A stretch of 47,866 nucleotides of DNA, taken from IMG/VR virus record IMGVR_UViG_3300043431_000379, positions 1 through 47,866 of that record, one strand, 5' to 3'. The position numbers were made by a program, and so were the translations under genes. Below the pieces are notes generated by a model, which was not told where the DNA came from, did no database searches, and saw only the letters and a list, made by a program, of their open reading frames with translations. The DNA comes from a virus. Below, piece by piece: positions 7,354 to 14,396 of the stretch (positions within the stretch are counted from its first letter, which is position 1; the number at the start of each line of letters is the position of its first letter).

Positions 7354-7937
7354 GCCCCCCCGTTGCGCGCCATGGTCAGCAGGCCGGACCGAATGTCCGA
7401 ACCCACGCCGTGCCCCAGCGCCGACCACCCCGGCGCCTGACGCCGTGCGAACAGTTCAAGGTGGGTGCTTTTCCGTGCGTCCCCGGTCGCCTTTTCCATC
7501 AGCTGCCGGAACGCCGCCGGCTTGCCGCTGTGCAGGATCGATCCGTCGTCTTCGTTCTTCACCGGTGGGCAGCTGATGATATTGGGCAGCTGGCACCGAA
7601 ACGGGGGCATGTCGCCCCGGGTGAAGATCAGCAGTTCTTCTACCTGATTTCTGAACCAGAACCCCATGCCCATGCGCTGCTTGTTCCAGTACACCGTGGT
7701 TCTGTAGCTGTCGAACCCCCACGCGATCGCCGTGGTCTGGCCGTGTGAGAACTTCAAGGACGTGGGCACCCACAGCGCCAGCGCGCACATGTGGCTGCAA
7801 ACGGACTGCACCGGCAGGGACTGGATCTGATCCAGTTCCATGCAGGGGTACTTCTGGCTGGCGCCACTCGTGTGGCTGCCGCCGGTCTTCTCGTTCCGGA
7901 ACTTCCACGCGGGATCCGCATAGATCAGCGAAAACAT
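7350..7937 (-). CDS. MT-A70 family adenine-N6 DNA methyltransferase
   Basis: 195 residues. Members of this family transfer a methyl group from S-adenosylmethionine to adenine N6. The catalytic motif is YADPAW at residues 6-11, a DPAW variant of the usual DPPW. Family hallmarks follow: LALWVPT, then NKQRMGMGFWFRNQVEELLIF and the C-terminal LELFARRQAPGWSALGHGV, which belongs to the cofactor pocket. No restriction partner is adjacent, so it is likely an orphan methylase that protects phage DNA or marks it for regulation. The start follows GGGTGGGTGA and a long structured leader. Confidence 0.88.
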   Translation of the reverse strand: MFSLIYADPAWKFRNEKTGGSHTSGASQKYPCMELDQIQSLPVQSVCSHMCALALWVPTSLKFSHGQTTAIAWGFDSYRTTVYWNKQRMGMGFWFRNQVEELLIFTRGDMPPFRCQLPNIISCPPVKNEDDGSILHSGKPAAFRQLMEKATGDARKSTHLELFARRQAPGWSALGHGVGSDIRSGLLTMARNGGA

Positions 7938-8103
7938 TCACCCACCCCAAACCGGCCAAGTTCTTGGCCACCACAGTCAGTTCCTTGGCCGGTCCGGGCA
8001 TGCGCCGGCCGGGCCACCTTGCACGGATTCGTTCAGGGTTTCGTGTCCCGGGCCGGATCCGACAGCCGCCGCCGCCGCCAGATGCCCCTTCCACCTGAAA
8101 GTT
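7938..8103. other. 166-bp intergenic leader of the methyltransferase
   Basis: Among the largest gaps between genes in the window. No convincing short gene with a standard start fits it. It contains a 10-bp inverted repeat (7951-7960 with 7984-7993) and an internal competing copy of one arm, so it probably holds a regulatory leader or binding site. Confidence 0.5.
7951..7993. repeat. Inverted repeat with competing inner arm
   Basis: ACCGGCCAAG at 7951-7960 pairs perfectly with CTTGGCCGGT at 7984-7993. A third copy of the core, CTTGGCC at 7963-7969, can instead pair with GGCCAAG at 7954-7960 to make a tight alternative hairpin. Mutually exclusive hairpins just before a start codon suggest control of translation or a protein-binding site. 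Confidence 0.6.
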
Positions 8104-8244
8104 CTATGCCAACAGGCCGGCCAGCAGACGACACGCCCAGACCAGCAGGGCCACGCCGCCCACCGCGCACCCAGCCGCGCCGGCCACCGCGCCGACCATC
8201 AGCAGCGCACTGACGATGTGGCCCACCGCCGCGCCCCAGTTCAT
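8104..8244 (-). CDS. Small membrane protein, 46 aa
   Basis: ATG at 8244 overlaps the preceding stop as ATGA. Starts MNWGAAVGHIVSALLMVG and is hydrophobic for almost its whole length, enough for one or two membrane helices, with single Cys residues near positions 26 and 38. Function unknown. Too short for many gene callers, but the overlap with its neighbour supports it. Confidence 0.6.
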   Translation of the reverse strand: MNWGAAVGHIVSALLMVGAVAGAAGCAVGGVALLVWACRLLAGLLA

Positions 8245-8513
8245 GGCCGGGCCCTTGCCGTAGCTTCGCGCAGCACTTCACTGAACCGGCCGAAGGCCAG
8301 CGCCACATGCTGGCCCGCGTCACGCATCGCCTGCCCCAGCTTGGTGACCGCTTCGGCCGTCGCATCCATTCGCAGCCGCAGGGGCCGGGGCCGATACACC
8401 GGCCGGCCGGCCGTGCGTGACAGCCATGGGCACCGCGTGGCGCCGAAGACGTATTCAGGCGCCAGCCCCGGACGCAGCACCATCACCCACTCACCGATCG
8501 TTCGTCGCCGCAT
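8241..8513 (-). CDS. Hypothetical protein, 90 aa
   Basis: The ATG at 8513 shares one base with the preceding stop (TGATG); the longer upstream frame is a shadow. N-terminus MRRRTIGEWVMVLRPGLAPEY is compact and mixed, the C-terminal half (AEAVTKLGQAMRDAGQHVAL) is an amphipathic helix. No family recognised. Confidence 0.6.
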   Translation of the reverse strand: MRRRTIGEWVMVLRPGLAPEYVFGATRCPWLSRTAGRPVYRPRPLRLRMDATAEAVTKLGQAMRDAGQHVALAFGRFSEVLREATARARP

Positions 8514-9007
8514 CACTTCGCCCCTCGCAGCCGTGCCAGTTCCGCTTCCGCCGCGTCCGCCCGCAGTTCCGCCGCGTCCGCTTCCTGCCTCAGCCGGGTG
8601 ACTTCCGCCAGCGCCATGCTGGCCAGCATCCCGTCCGGCGCCCCGTCCGGGTCCGCCCCGGTCACCCGGTAACACTCGGCCAGCAGCGCGATCGGTCTGC
8701 GTGCCGGCTGCAGGGTGGTCAGCAGCGCCACCACTTCCGCTTCGGTGGTGATTTCCACCGCCAGCCCGCCGCGCCACTTCTCACGGAACAGCCGCTGGCG
8801 CTCTTTCCGTTCCCGCGTCTTCTTCGAAGGCTTCGCGTTCGGGTTCGTGACTTCCACCAGAATGGTCAGCCCTTCGAACCCCCACACCTGATCCGGGAAG
8901 TCGAACCCCACCCCCGTGGTTTGCGACACGGTGCAGCCCAGACGTTCAGCCGCCGCCGCGATCGCTGCGTTGTTCTTGTCCGGGTTGCCACCGCGTCGAA
9001 ACCGCAT
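8513..9007 (-). CDS. PD-(D/E)XK nuclease-like protein with altered lysine
   Basis: 164 residues. The N-terminus (RRGGNPDKNNAAIAAAAERLG) followed by GVGFDFPDQVWGF and LTILVEVTNP, then FREKWRGGLAVEITTEAEVV, follows the pattern of phage VRR-NUC or resolvase-like endonucleases. The acidic positions are D36 or D39 and E52, but the expected ExK lysine is Thr54, so catalysis may be lost or rewired. Residues about 125-164 are an acidic coiled coil. It precedes the MT-A70 gene by two small genes. Confidence 0.55.
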   Translation of the reverse strand: MRFRRGGNPDKNNAAIAAAAERLGCTVSQTTGVGFDFPDQVWGFEGLTILVEVTNPNAKPSKKTRERKERQRLFREKWRGGLAVEITTEAEVVALLTTLQPARRPIALLAECYRVTGADPDGAPDGMLASMALAEVTRLRQEADAAELRADAAEAELARLRGAK

Positions 9008-9020
9008 TGGGGTGCCCCTC

Positions 9021-9824
9021 TCAGTCGTCCGTGGGAGGCTGATCGTCGTCCATCGGATCAGCGCCCGCCATCACTGCGTCCAGCGGATCGCCGGCCAGCT
9101 GTTCGTCCCCGGCCGGTTCAGCCGCGCCGGCATCGGCGCCAGCGTCCGGGTCTGCGTCCGGGTCAGCGCCCTGTTCCTGTTCGCCGTCGCCGGGTTCCGG
9201 TTCGCCAGCCGCCAGCCGCCGGCCTTCTTCCACCTGCGCCGCCCGGTCCGCTTCCGGCGCCCGCTGTTTCTTCGGCCGGCCGCGCTTCTTGGGCACCAGC
9301 GCCAGCGCCGGCTGCTGCTCACCCGCCGGGGGCTGTTCGCCTTCGATCGTGGCGTCCACCGCCACCGGCTTCAGCGTGGGCTGCTGTTCCCGGAAGGACA
9401 GGTACAGCCCCAGCTTCAGCCGCTGGATCATCACCGTGACTTCCTCGGGCCGGCCCAGCGTCCAGTTGGCCACGAATCGCAGCACCCACGTAGTGCCGTT
9501 CTTCACCGCCTTGATCTTCCGCAGCGTAACGCCTTCCACCGACACTTCCGGATCCATTTCCGGGTGGTTGCGCGCTTCGAACACCTGCTGTGGTGGCGTC
9601 AGCGTGAAGATGGCTTCCTGCATTTCGGGCCGGGGCTCCATGCTGCCCTTCACCGAAATGAACAGATCCCGCGCCATCGCCGGCATGATTTCATGCGCCA
9701 GATCGAACGTCAGCGGGATTTCGAACCCGACTTCCACCAGATGGTTGCGATCGTGCTCTCGTTCGTCCTTCACCCTGACGCCGAACCCCTGCACGACGCC
9801 ATACACGTTCTGTTTCGTGAACAT
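9021..9824 (-). CDS. AT-hook protein with acidic tail
   Basis: 267 residues. Residues 1-150 form an unrecognised mixed domain (GVTLRKIKAVKNGTTWVLRF is strand rich). A classic AT-hook core KKRGRPKK lies at 179-186, which normally binds the minor groove of AT-rich DNA. The last 75 residues are disordered and strongly acidic (Asp/Glu/Ala/Pro). An AT-hook plus acidic tail suggests a DNA-associated architectural or regulatory protein, which is notable in so GC-rich a genome. Confidence 0.7.
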   Translation of the reverse strand: MFTKQNVYGVVQGFGVRVKDEREHDRNHLVEVGFEIPLTFDLAHEIMPAMARDLFISVKGSMEPRPEMQEAIFTLTPPQQVFEARNHPEMDPEVSVEGVTLRKIKAVKNGTTWVLRFVANWTLGRPEEVTVMIQRLKLGLYLSFREQQPTLKPVAVDATIEGEQPPAGEQQPALALVPKKRGRPKKQRAPEADRAAQVEEGRRLAAGEPEPGDGEQEQGADPDADPDAGADAGAAEPAGDEQLAGDPLDAVMAGADPMDDDQPPTDD

Positions 9825-9826
9825 CC

Positions 9827-10825
9827 CTAAACCCCTTCCCGTTGAATCGGCTGTGGGTATTCATCCCACAGCCGGCCGTTCAGTTCCCGCCCCGCCGCCG
9901 ACTTGCCCGCCCGGAACATGTACACCGCCCGCGTGTCGATCACTGCGTTGGGATGCGTGGGCACCACCCTGATCTTTTCCACGGACTCGCCGCCATCGTT
10001 CGGGGTCCACTCGCCCCACTGCTTGAACAGGAAGGGCACGCCGGCCGCGCTGCACTGGTCCGCGATCGACTGGAACCACAGGGGGTGTGCCGGCCGTGCG
10101 TTCGGGCCAGACTCGCCCCCGGCCACCACCCACGACAGCCCCGGGTAAAATTCCACACGCGTCTGGCTCTCGTCCCGCGCATGCGGCAGCCATCGGGTCA
10201 GGTTCAGCCCGCCCAGCAGTGGTTCCGCCGACAGCCACGCCAGCGCCATGTGGGGCAGCGCCCGGATCACATGGGGCATTCGGTCATCCAGCGTCTTCTG
10301 GTTTTCGCACGACACGCCCCACCAGACGTTTGGCAGGGGCCACGCCACCCGCGTGATGGTGCGCCGATCGACAGGGTGCACCACGTTCTGGTGGTCACTC
10401 ACGCCGCGCATTTCTAGGTACTGGGCCATGCGCTCGGGCCGCTTCGTCAGCACTTGGAATACGTGCTGCTTGGCTGTCGCCATCACCGCCACCACACGGT
10501 CCACCGCTTCGAACGGCAGCGATTCGTGGAACAGGTCCGACATGGAATTGACGAACACCCGCCGTGGCCGGCGCCACCGTAGCGGCTTCGTCAGGATGTC
10601 GCCGGCTGAGTGTTCGATCAGCACTACGTCCCCGGTCCACCGGGGCCCGCTGTTCGTCATCCGGGCCAGCCCTTCGTACGGCATGCCGGGCCCTGAAAAC
10701 CGCACCGCGTCCCGCGCCGCGTAGCAGTTCAGGCAGCCGCCCGTTTCGCTGCCCTTGGCCATGCTGCAGCCACGGATCGGGTTCCATGTTGCGTCGGTCC
10801 ATTCGATCTTCGTGTTGTCCGCCAT
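9827..10825 (-). CDS. DUF5131 (Gp37/Gp68 family) protein
   Basis: 332 residues. The opening IEWTDATWNPIRGC with C20, C31 and C34 (CxxC as CLNC followed by YAARDA) is the hallmark of the phage Gp37/Gp68 family, DUF5131. Later family motifs are VFVNSMSDLFHE, VLTKRPERM, WWGVSCENQ and LSAEPLLG, and the C-terminal WVVAGGESGPNARP and FKQWGEW. The cysteines and barrel-like repeats resemble radical SAM enzymes, but the activity is not established. It is flanked by a zinc protein and an ASCH protein. Confidence 0.9.
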   Translation of the reverse strand: MADNTKIEWTDATWNPIRGCSMAKGSETGGCLNCYAARDAVRFSGPGMPYEGLARMTNSGPRWTGDVVLIEHSAGDILTKPLRWRRPRRVFVNSMSDLFHESLPFEAVDRVVAVMATAKQHVFQVLTKRPERMAQYLEMRGVSDHQNVVHPVDRRTITRVAWPLPNVWWGVSCENQKTLDDRMPHVIRALPHMALAWLSAEPLLGGLNLTRWLPHARDESQTRVEFYPGLSWVVAGGESGPNARPAHPLWFQSIADQCSAAGVPFLFKQWGEWTPNDGGESVEKIRVVPTHPNAVIDTRAVYMFRAGKSAAGRELNGRLWDEYPQPIQREGV

Positions 10826-10828
10826 GAG

Positions 10829-11311
10829 TCACCGCCCCCGCACTTCGTCCCGCAGCACTTCCCGCGCCCGTGCCGTCAGCGTCAGCCGGCCGCCGGGTTC
10901 CTGCTGCTGCAGCAGGCCGATCGCCAGCAGCCGCTTCAGCGCCTTGCCGGCCACGCCGTAAATCTGGCCGCCGCGCCCGCCGGCTTCTGCCCGCGCCACC
11001 GCGTCCGGCCACCGCGCCGCTGCGAATTCGCGCAGCGTCCACGACTGCCGCCGGCCCAGCACCACCAGCGATTGTTCCAGCTTCTTGCTGGGCAGCTGGG
11101 CATGCGCCCGCGCCCGCTTGGCCTTGCGATATAGGACACGCTGCAGCCGCCGGTGCCGTTCCCGGCAGTCATCGCAGTCAGGGGGGTGCACTGGCCGGTT
11201 CTTCCCGCAGCGTCTGCACAGCCCGGCCTTGCGCTTGGCTTCCCGCCAGCGCGCTCGGGAATGTTCCAGCCGCTGCTGCCGCACCCATGCCGGCAGCTTC
11301 TTGCGCGCCAT
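10829..11311 (-). CDS. Zinc-binding protein with winged-helix-like C-terminus
   Basis: 160 residues. Very basic N-terminus with C32, C35, C46 and C49 (CRRCGK and CDDCRERH), a probable zinc ribbon found in many phage DNA or RNA binding proteins. Residues about 80-160 look like a helix-turn-helix or winged domain (WTLREFAAARWPDAV, then ALKRLLAIGLLQQQEPGGRL). Likely nucleic-acid binding. It sits four bases from the DUF5131 gene and four from the ASCH gene, so all three are probably one translational unit. Confidence 0.7.
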   Translation of the reverse strand: MARKKLPAWVRQQRLEHSRARWREAKRKAGLCRRCGKNRPVHPPDCDDCRERHRRLQRVLYRKAKRARAHAQLPSKKLEQSLVVLGRRQSWTLREFAAARWPDAVARAEAGGRGGQIYGVAGKALKRLLAIGLLQQQEPGGRLTLTARAREVLRDEVRGR

Positions 11312-11314
11312 CGG

Positions 11315-11806
11315 TCAGAAGGGCCCCAAGATCGTGCGCCCCTGCCCCTGCAGGTCTGCGTGGATCTCGGTTTCGGTGTGGATCGTCAGCTGCCAGATGC
11401 CCTGTGCCCCCCGGGCCATCACCGGCCGCTGCAAGGGGATCACTTCGGTGAACATCCAGCCGTGTCGCCCGGTGCCGTAGTCCCCAAAGGCCACTTCATC
11501 CGCCGTCAGACGCCCGGCCAGCGATGCCGTGGGCACCGATTCCTTGGCCAGCGCCACCGCCACGATCATGCCTTCCGGCAACGTGGCCGGATCGATCTTG
11601 TGCGCCTGCAGCGCCCGCCGGATTTCTTCGGACTGTGCCAGCGCCGACTGCACCCAGCCCCGTGGGGTGGTCAGCCGGCCGGCCGCGTGCAGCGCGATCC
11701 ACGCGCCCGCCAGCGTGCTGGGCATCGGCCAGCCCCGCGTTTCGATCTTCTTCGCGCCGATCGCCATCAGCGTGGCATGCGGCTGCCACAACGTCAGTGC
11801 CTTCAT
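11315..11806 (-). CDS. ASCH domain protein
   Basis: 163 residues from the ATG at 11806. The start MKALTLWQPHATLMAIGAKK, followed by IETRGWP, is the ASCH/PUA-like signature; the C-terminus has GWMFTEVIPLQRPVMARGAQ and GIWQL, also typical. ASCH domains are predicted RNA-binding modules; some members act as amidohydrolases on modified nucleosides. The upstream part of the frame is low-complexity glycine and is not included. Neighbours include a cold-shock protein and DUF5131. Confidence 0.85.
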   Translation of the reverse strand: MKALTLWQPHATLMAIGAKKIETRGWPMPSTLAGAWIALHAAGRLTTPRGWVQSALAQSEEIRRALQAHKIDPATLPEGMIVAVALAKESVPTASLAGRLTADEVAFGDYGTGRHGWMFTEVIPLQRPVMARGAQGIWQLTIHTETEIHADLQGQGRTILGPF

Positions 11807-11870
11807 GGTTCCACCACCGTTTCCACCATCGCCACCACCGGCCGGGCCCAGCACGGGCCCGCTGCCGTTC

Positions 11871-12077
11871 TTACGCGTGCGCCACGCTGACCGCCCGGGG
11901 GCCCTTGTCGCCCCGGCCGTCTTCGTGTTCGAACGTCACCCGGTCGCCAGCCTTCAGCGCCCCGAACGACTCACCCGGGGCCATCCCCGTCTTGTGGAAG
12001 AACCGATCGATCTGATCGTCTCCCTTGATGAACCCCCAGCCCTTCACCGCTTCCACCTTCTCCACCGTTCCGCCCAT
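11871..12077 (-). CDS. Cold-shock domain protein
   Basis: 68 residues. Single-stranded nucleic-acid chaperone. KGWGFIKGD is the RNP1 motif and RFFHKT is RNP2, followed by LKAGDRVTFEHEDGRGDKGP and the closing strand AVSV. I choose the ATG at 12077 because GGAGGGGG precedes it; the in-frame ATG at 12095 would place that ribosome-binding site inside the gene. Length matches CspA proteins. The preceding HNH frame overlaps it by 107 bp. Confidence 0.9.
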   Translation of the reverse strand: MGGTVEKVEAVKGWGFIKGDDQIDRFFHKTGMAPGESFGALKAGDRVTFEHEDGRGDKGPRAVSVAHA

Positions 12078-12561
12078 CGCCCGTTCCCCCTCCATCCAGC
12101 CACCGACAGGTGACGTTCCCCAGTTCGTCCGCGTTCGGCTTCTTGCCTTCCAGCCGCCCGGGCCAGTCGAAGATCAACCGGTTGCCGCCCACCCGCCCCT
12201 GCGCTGCATCGTGACACGCCCGGCAGACGCCTACCCGGTTCCAGCTTTCCCGGGGGCCACCGCGTCCCACCGGGATCAGTTCGTGCGGGTCTTGCACCCA
12301 GTGGGTGCAAACCATGGACACGCCGAAGGCAAAGCATACACCATTCTGGCGCTGGAACACCCGTTCCCTGTCCTTCCCCGCCACCTTCATCAGCGCCCGC
12401 CGCTTGCGTTCTCGCCGCTTGGCTTCGGGGCCCTTCACCCGCTTGCGCTTAGGCGCCGCCGCCTTGGCCAAGAACCCGCCGGCCGGACGCAGCGCCGTGC
12501 GCCGCCGCAGCCCCGCGCATGGTCGAAGGCTGGTTCGTCGCCGCAGTGGGGTGCGCTTCAC
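11971..12561 (-). CDS. HNH endonuclease family protein
   Basis: 196 residues. Basic N-terminus (MKRTPLRRRTSLRP) common in phage HNH proteins. The HNH core is DPHELIPVGRGGP with H93, then N108 and CRACH with C113, C116 and H117. An upstream partner cysteine pair is not complete (C76 and C85 are nearby). The last 36 residues overlap the cold-shock gene and are Gly/Asp rich, so the true functional end is probably near residue 150. It could nick DNA or assist recombination; it lies between replication loader and cold-shock genes. Confidence 0.75.
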   Translation of the reverse strand: MKRTPLRRRTSLRPCAGLRRRTALRPAGGFLAKAAAPKRKRVKGPEAKRRERKRRALMKVAGKDRERVFQRQNGVCFAFGVSMVCTHWVQDPHELIPVGRGGPRESWNRVGVCRACHDAAQGRVGGNRLIFDWPGRLEGKKPNADELGNVTCRWLDGGGTGDGRNGGEGGSGEGLGVHQGRRSDRSVLPQDGDGPG

Positions 12562-13241
12562 TTCTTCCGCCCGGCGCCGCGCAGCCGCCAGTCCTTGCCG
12601 TTCATCGGCACGATCCGGCAGTTCCCCATGATCCGGCTGGGCAACCGGTCATCGTTCAGGAAGGTGCCCAGTTCGTCCAGATCAAGGTTGCTGGTCCAGA
12701 TGGTCTTATGGCCGCGATCCAGCCGGGCATCGTAAATGGTCTGCAGCATGCGCCGCGCAAAGTCCGTGCCCTGATTGGCGCCCACGTCGTCCAGCACCAG
12801 CACCGACACGCCCACCATGGCGTCCCACACTTCGTTCGTGTCATCGTTCCCCGGCAGCAGCTGCACCAGCAGTTCGGGGCACCGCTTGAACCGCACCCCG
12901 ACACCACGCGCCCACAGGGTGCTGATGATGCTGCAGGCCAGCCGCGTCTTCCCGGTGCCCACCGTTCCGTGCAGGTACAGCCCGCTGTGGATCCCGTCCA
13001 TGAAGTACTGGGCATGCCGGATCGCGTCCCCGTTGTCCGTGGTCCGCTGGTAGTTGTCCAGCGTGCTGCGCGCTTCCGACTCGGGCACGCCCGGCGCCAC
13101 GCCCCGCTTCTGTTCGATGAACGGGCAGCTGACGCCGGCCGCGCCCTTGCAGCGCGCCACCGCGCCGCTGGGGGTTTCCCTGAACCCGGTATCGGAACAG
13201 ACCGAACAGGTAAACGTCCAGTTTTCGGGGGCCTGCGTCAT
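12558..13241 (-). CDS. DnaC/IstB-like helicase loader ATPase
   Basis: 227 residues. AAA+ protein expected to load the replicative helicase. Walker A is GTVGTGKT at 92-99 and Walker B is VLVLDD with D151 and D152. Sensor-like TSNLDLDEL follows, and RLPSRIMGNC near the C-terminus holds the sensor II or arginine position. An N-terminal zinc ribbon is suggested by C12, C15, C31 and C39. It overlaps the replication initiator gene by ATGA, the classical lambda O-P or DnaD-DnaC order. Confidence 0.9.
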   Translation of the reverse strand: MTQAPENWTFTCSVCSDTGFRETPSGAVARCKGAAGVSCPFIEQKRGVAPGVPESEARSTLDNYQRTTDNGDAIRHAQYFMDGIHSGLYLHGTVGTGKTRLACSIISTLWARGVGVRFKRCPELLVQLLPGNDDTNEVWDAMVGVSVLVLDDVGANQGTDFARRMLQTIYDARLDRGHKTIWTSNLDLDELGTFLNDDRLPSRIMGNCRIVPMNGKDWRLRGAGRKK

Positions 13242-14119
13242 TCGTCACCACCTTGCATCACCGCCGCGTACTTGCCTGCTGTCGGGGCCACTCGGCCCGC
13301 TGCGTTTGTCGAACCCACCGGCGCCTGCATCCGTTCCAGCGCCGCCCGCATCTTGCCGGGCTTCGTCAGGTAGTCCAGATCCAGCCGCCAATTCGCGTGA
13401 CTCCCGACACCCGGAGCATTCGCCCATGCCTGCGTATCGGCCCACCGGATCACCCGGGCCCAGTCGTTCAGGTCCGGTTCCGCCCGCAGGGCCGCCGCGT
13501 AGGCCTTCCGCCGGGCATCGGTGATCTTCGTGACCGCCGGGCCCTTCTTCCGGTTCGCCTGCCAGCACGCCACCAGCTGTTCCACGGTAGGGCCCGCAGC
13601 CGGCGGGGGGGTCAGCGACAGCTGGCCGCCTTCCCTTGGTGGTGTTGGTGGTGTCTGTACTGTCTTGTCTGTAAGGGCCAAACCGGGTGATTTTTCGCCC
13701 GGCTTCGCCCGCGCCGCCGGCTTTTCCCCCGCCGCCGCCCGCCCGCGCCCCTTCGATCTGGCGTACGCGTCCGCTCGCTTCGTCATCGCCGGCAGCACCA
13801 CCAGCCCCCGCGCCCATGCGTCAGGATCGATGTGCCGCTTTTCCGACAGGAACGCAAGGAACCGCTGCAGCTGTTCGACCGATTCGAACAGGCATTCGTC
13901 CGCCATTTCCTGAATGGGCAGCGGGTTGCCGTCCCCGTCCGCGCCGATGCCCGGATCGCCGCCGCCGTGGTTGGCGATATAGCACCACAACAGCAGCAGC
14001 GCGCCGGCCGCCGCCTGCCCCCCGTTCGGTTCCAGCAGGCCGCCCGACAGACCGCGCCGGATCGTTGCCTTGATCTTCGGATCGTCCGGGGTGTCTGAGT
14101 CTACCTGAAACCATTTCAC
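13238..14119 (-). CDS. Phage replication initiation protein (O/DnaD-like)
   Basis: 293 residues. The opening MKWFQVDSDTPDDPKIKA is typical of phage replisome organiser proteins, and residues 1-120 look like a winged-helix pair. A low-complexity linker of Pro, Ala and Lys follows (about 120-175). The C-terminal half (VEQLVACWQANRKKGPA and WRLDLDYLTKPGKM) matches the usual helicase-loader-interacting tail. The replication origin may lie within this gene, but no iterons are obvious. It is translationally coupled to the loader. Confidence 0.8.
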   Translation of the reverse strand: MKWFQVDSDTPDDPKIKATIRRGLSGGLLEPNGGQAAAGALLLLWCYIANHGGGDPGIGADGDGNPLPIQEMADECLFESVEQLQRFLAFLSEKRHIDPDAWARGLVVLPAMTKRADAYARSKGRGRAAAGEKPAARAKPGEKSPGLALTDKTVQTPPTPPREGGQLSLTPPPAAGPTVEQLVACWQANRKKGPAVTKITDARRKAYAAALRAEPDLNDWARVIRWADTQAWANAPGVGSHANWRLDLDYLTKPGKMRAALERMQAPVGSTNAAGRVAPTAGKYAAVMQGGDE

Positions 14120-14135
14120 CGCCGTGGCCCCGCTG

Positions 14136-14396
14136 CTACTGCGCCGCCGGCAGTTCCTGCAGCTTGCGTTCCAGCCACGCCAGCGTGGTTTCGTGGGGCC
14201 GCTGCGTCACGCCCCGGGTGATCTTGCCCAGCGTGGACGTGGACACGCCCAGCAGCTTGGCGTACTTGTCCCATGACAGCTTCCGCTTCAGCCGATCGGC
14301 CTTCAGCCGCGCCGGCAGCGTTTCGAATTGCTGCCGCAGGTCGTCCGGCGCCGCGCCGGCTTCCGTGGTCTTCGGTTCGTTCTGTTCTGCGCTCAC
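14136..14396 (-). CDS. XRE-type helix-turn-helix regulator, 86 aa
   Basis: Starts at a GTG (14396) that overlaps the upstream stop as GTGA. After an acidic N-terminus the helix-turn-helix is about residues 39-62, KLSWDKYAKLLGVSTSTLGK, followed by a basic wing. Size and fold suit a Cro-like or early-gene regulator. It is the clearest transcription factor candidate in the window and so a candidate binder of the repeated early promoters, although nothing in the sequence proves that link. Confidence 0.75.
   Translation of the reverse strand: MSAEQNEPKTTEAGAAPDDLRQQFETLPARLKADRLKRKLSWDKYAKLLGVSTSTLGKITRGVTQRPHETTLAWLERKLQELPAAQ

Noticed and set aside
7456-8094. Minus-strand frame crossing the methyltransferase leader
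   Set aside because: Downstream of 7937 it is a shadow of the MT-A70 gene and its N-terminus is low-complexity glycine and arginine; no supported start.
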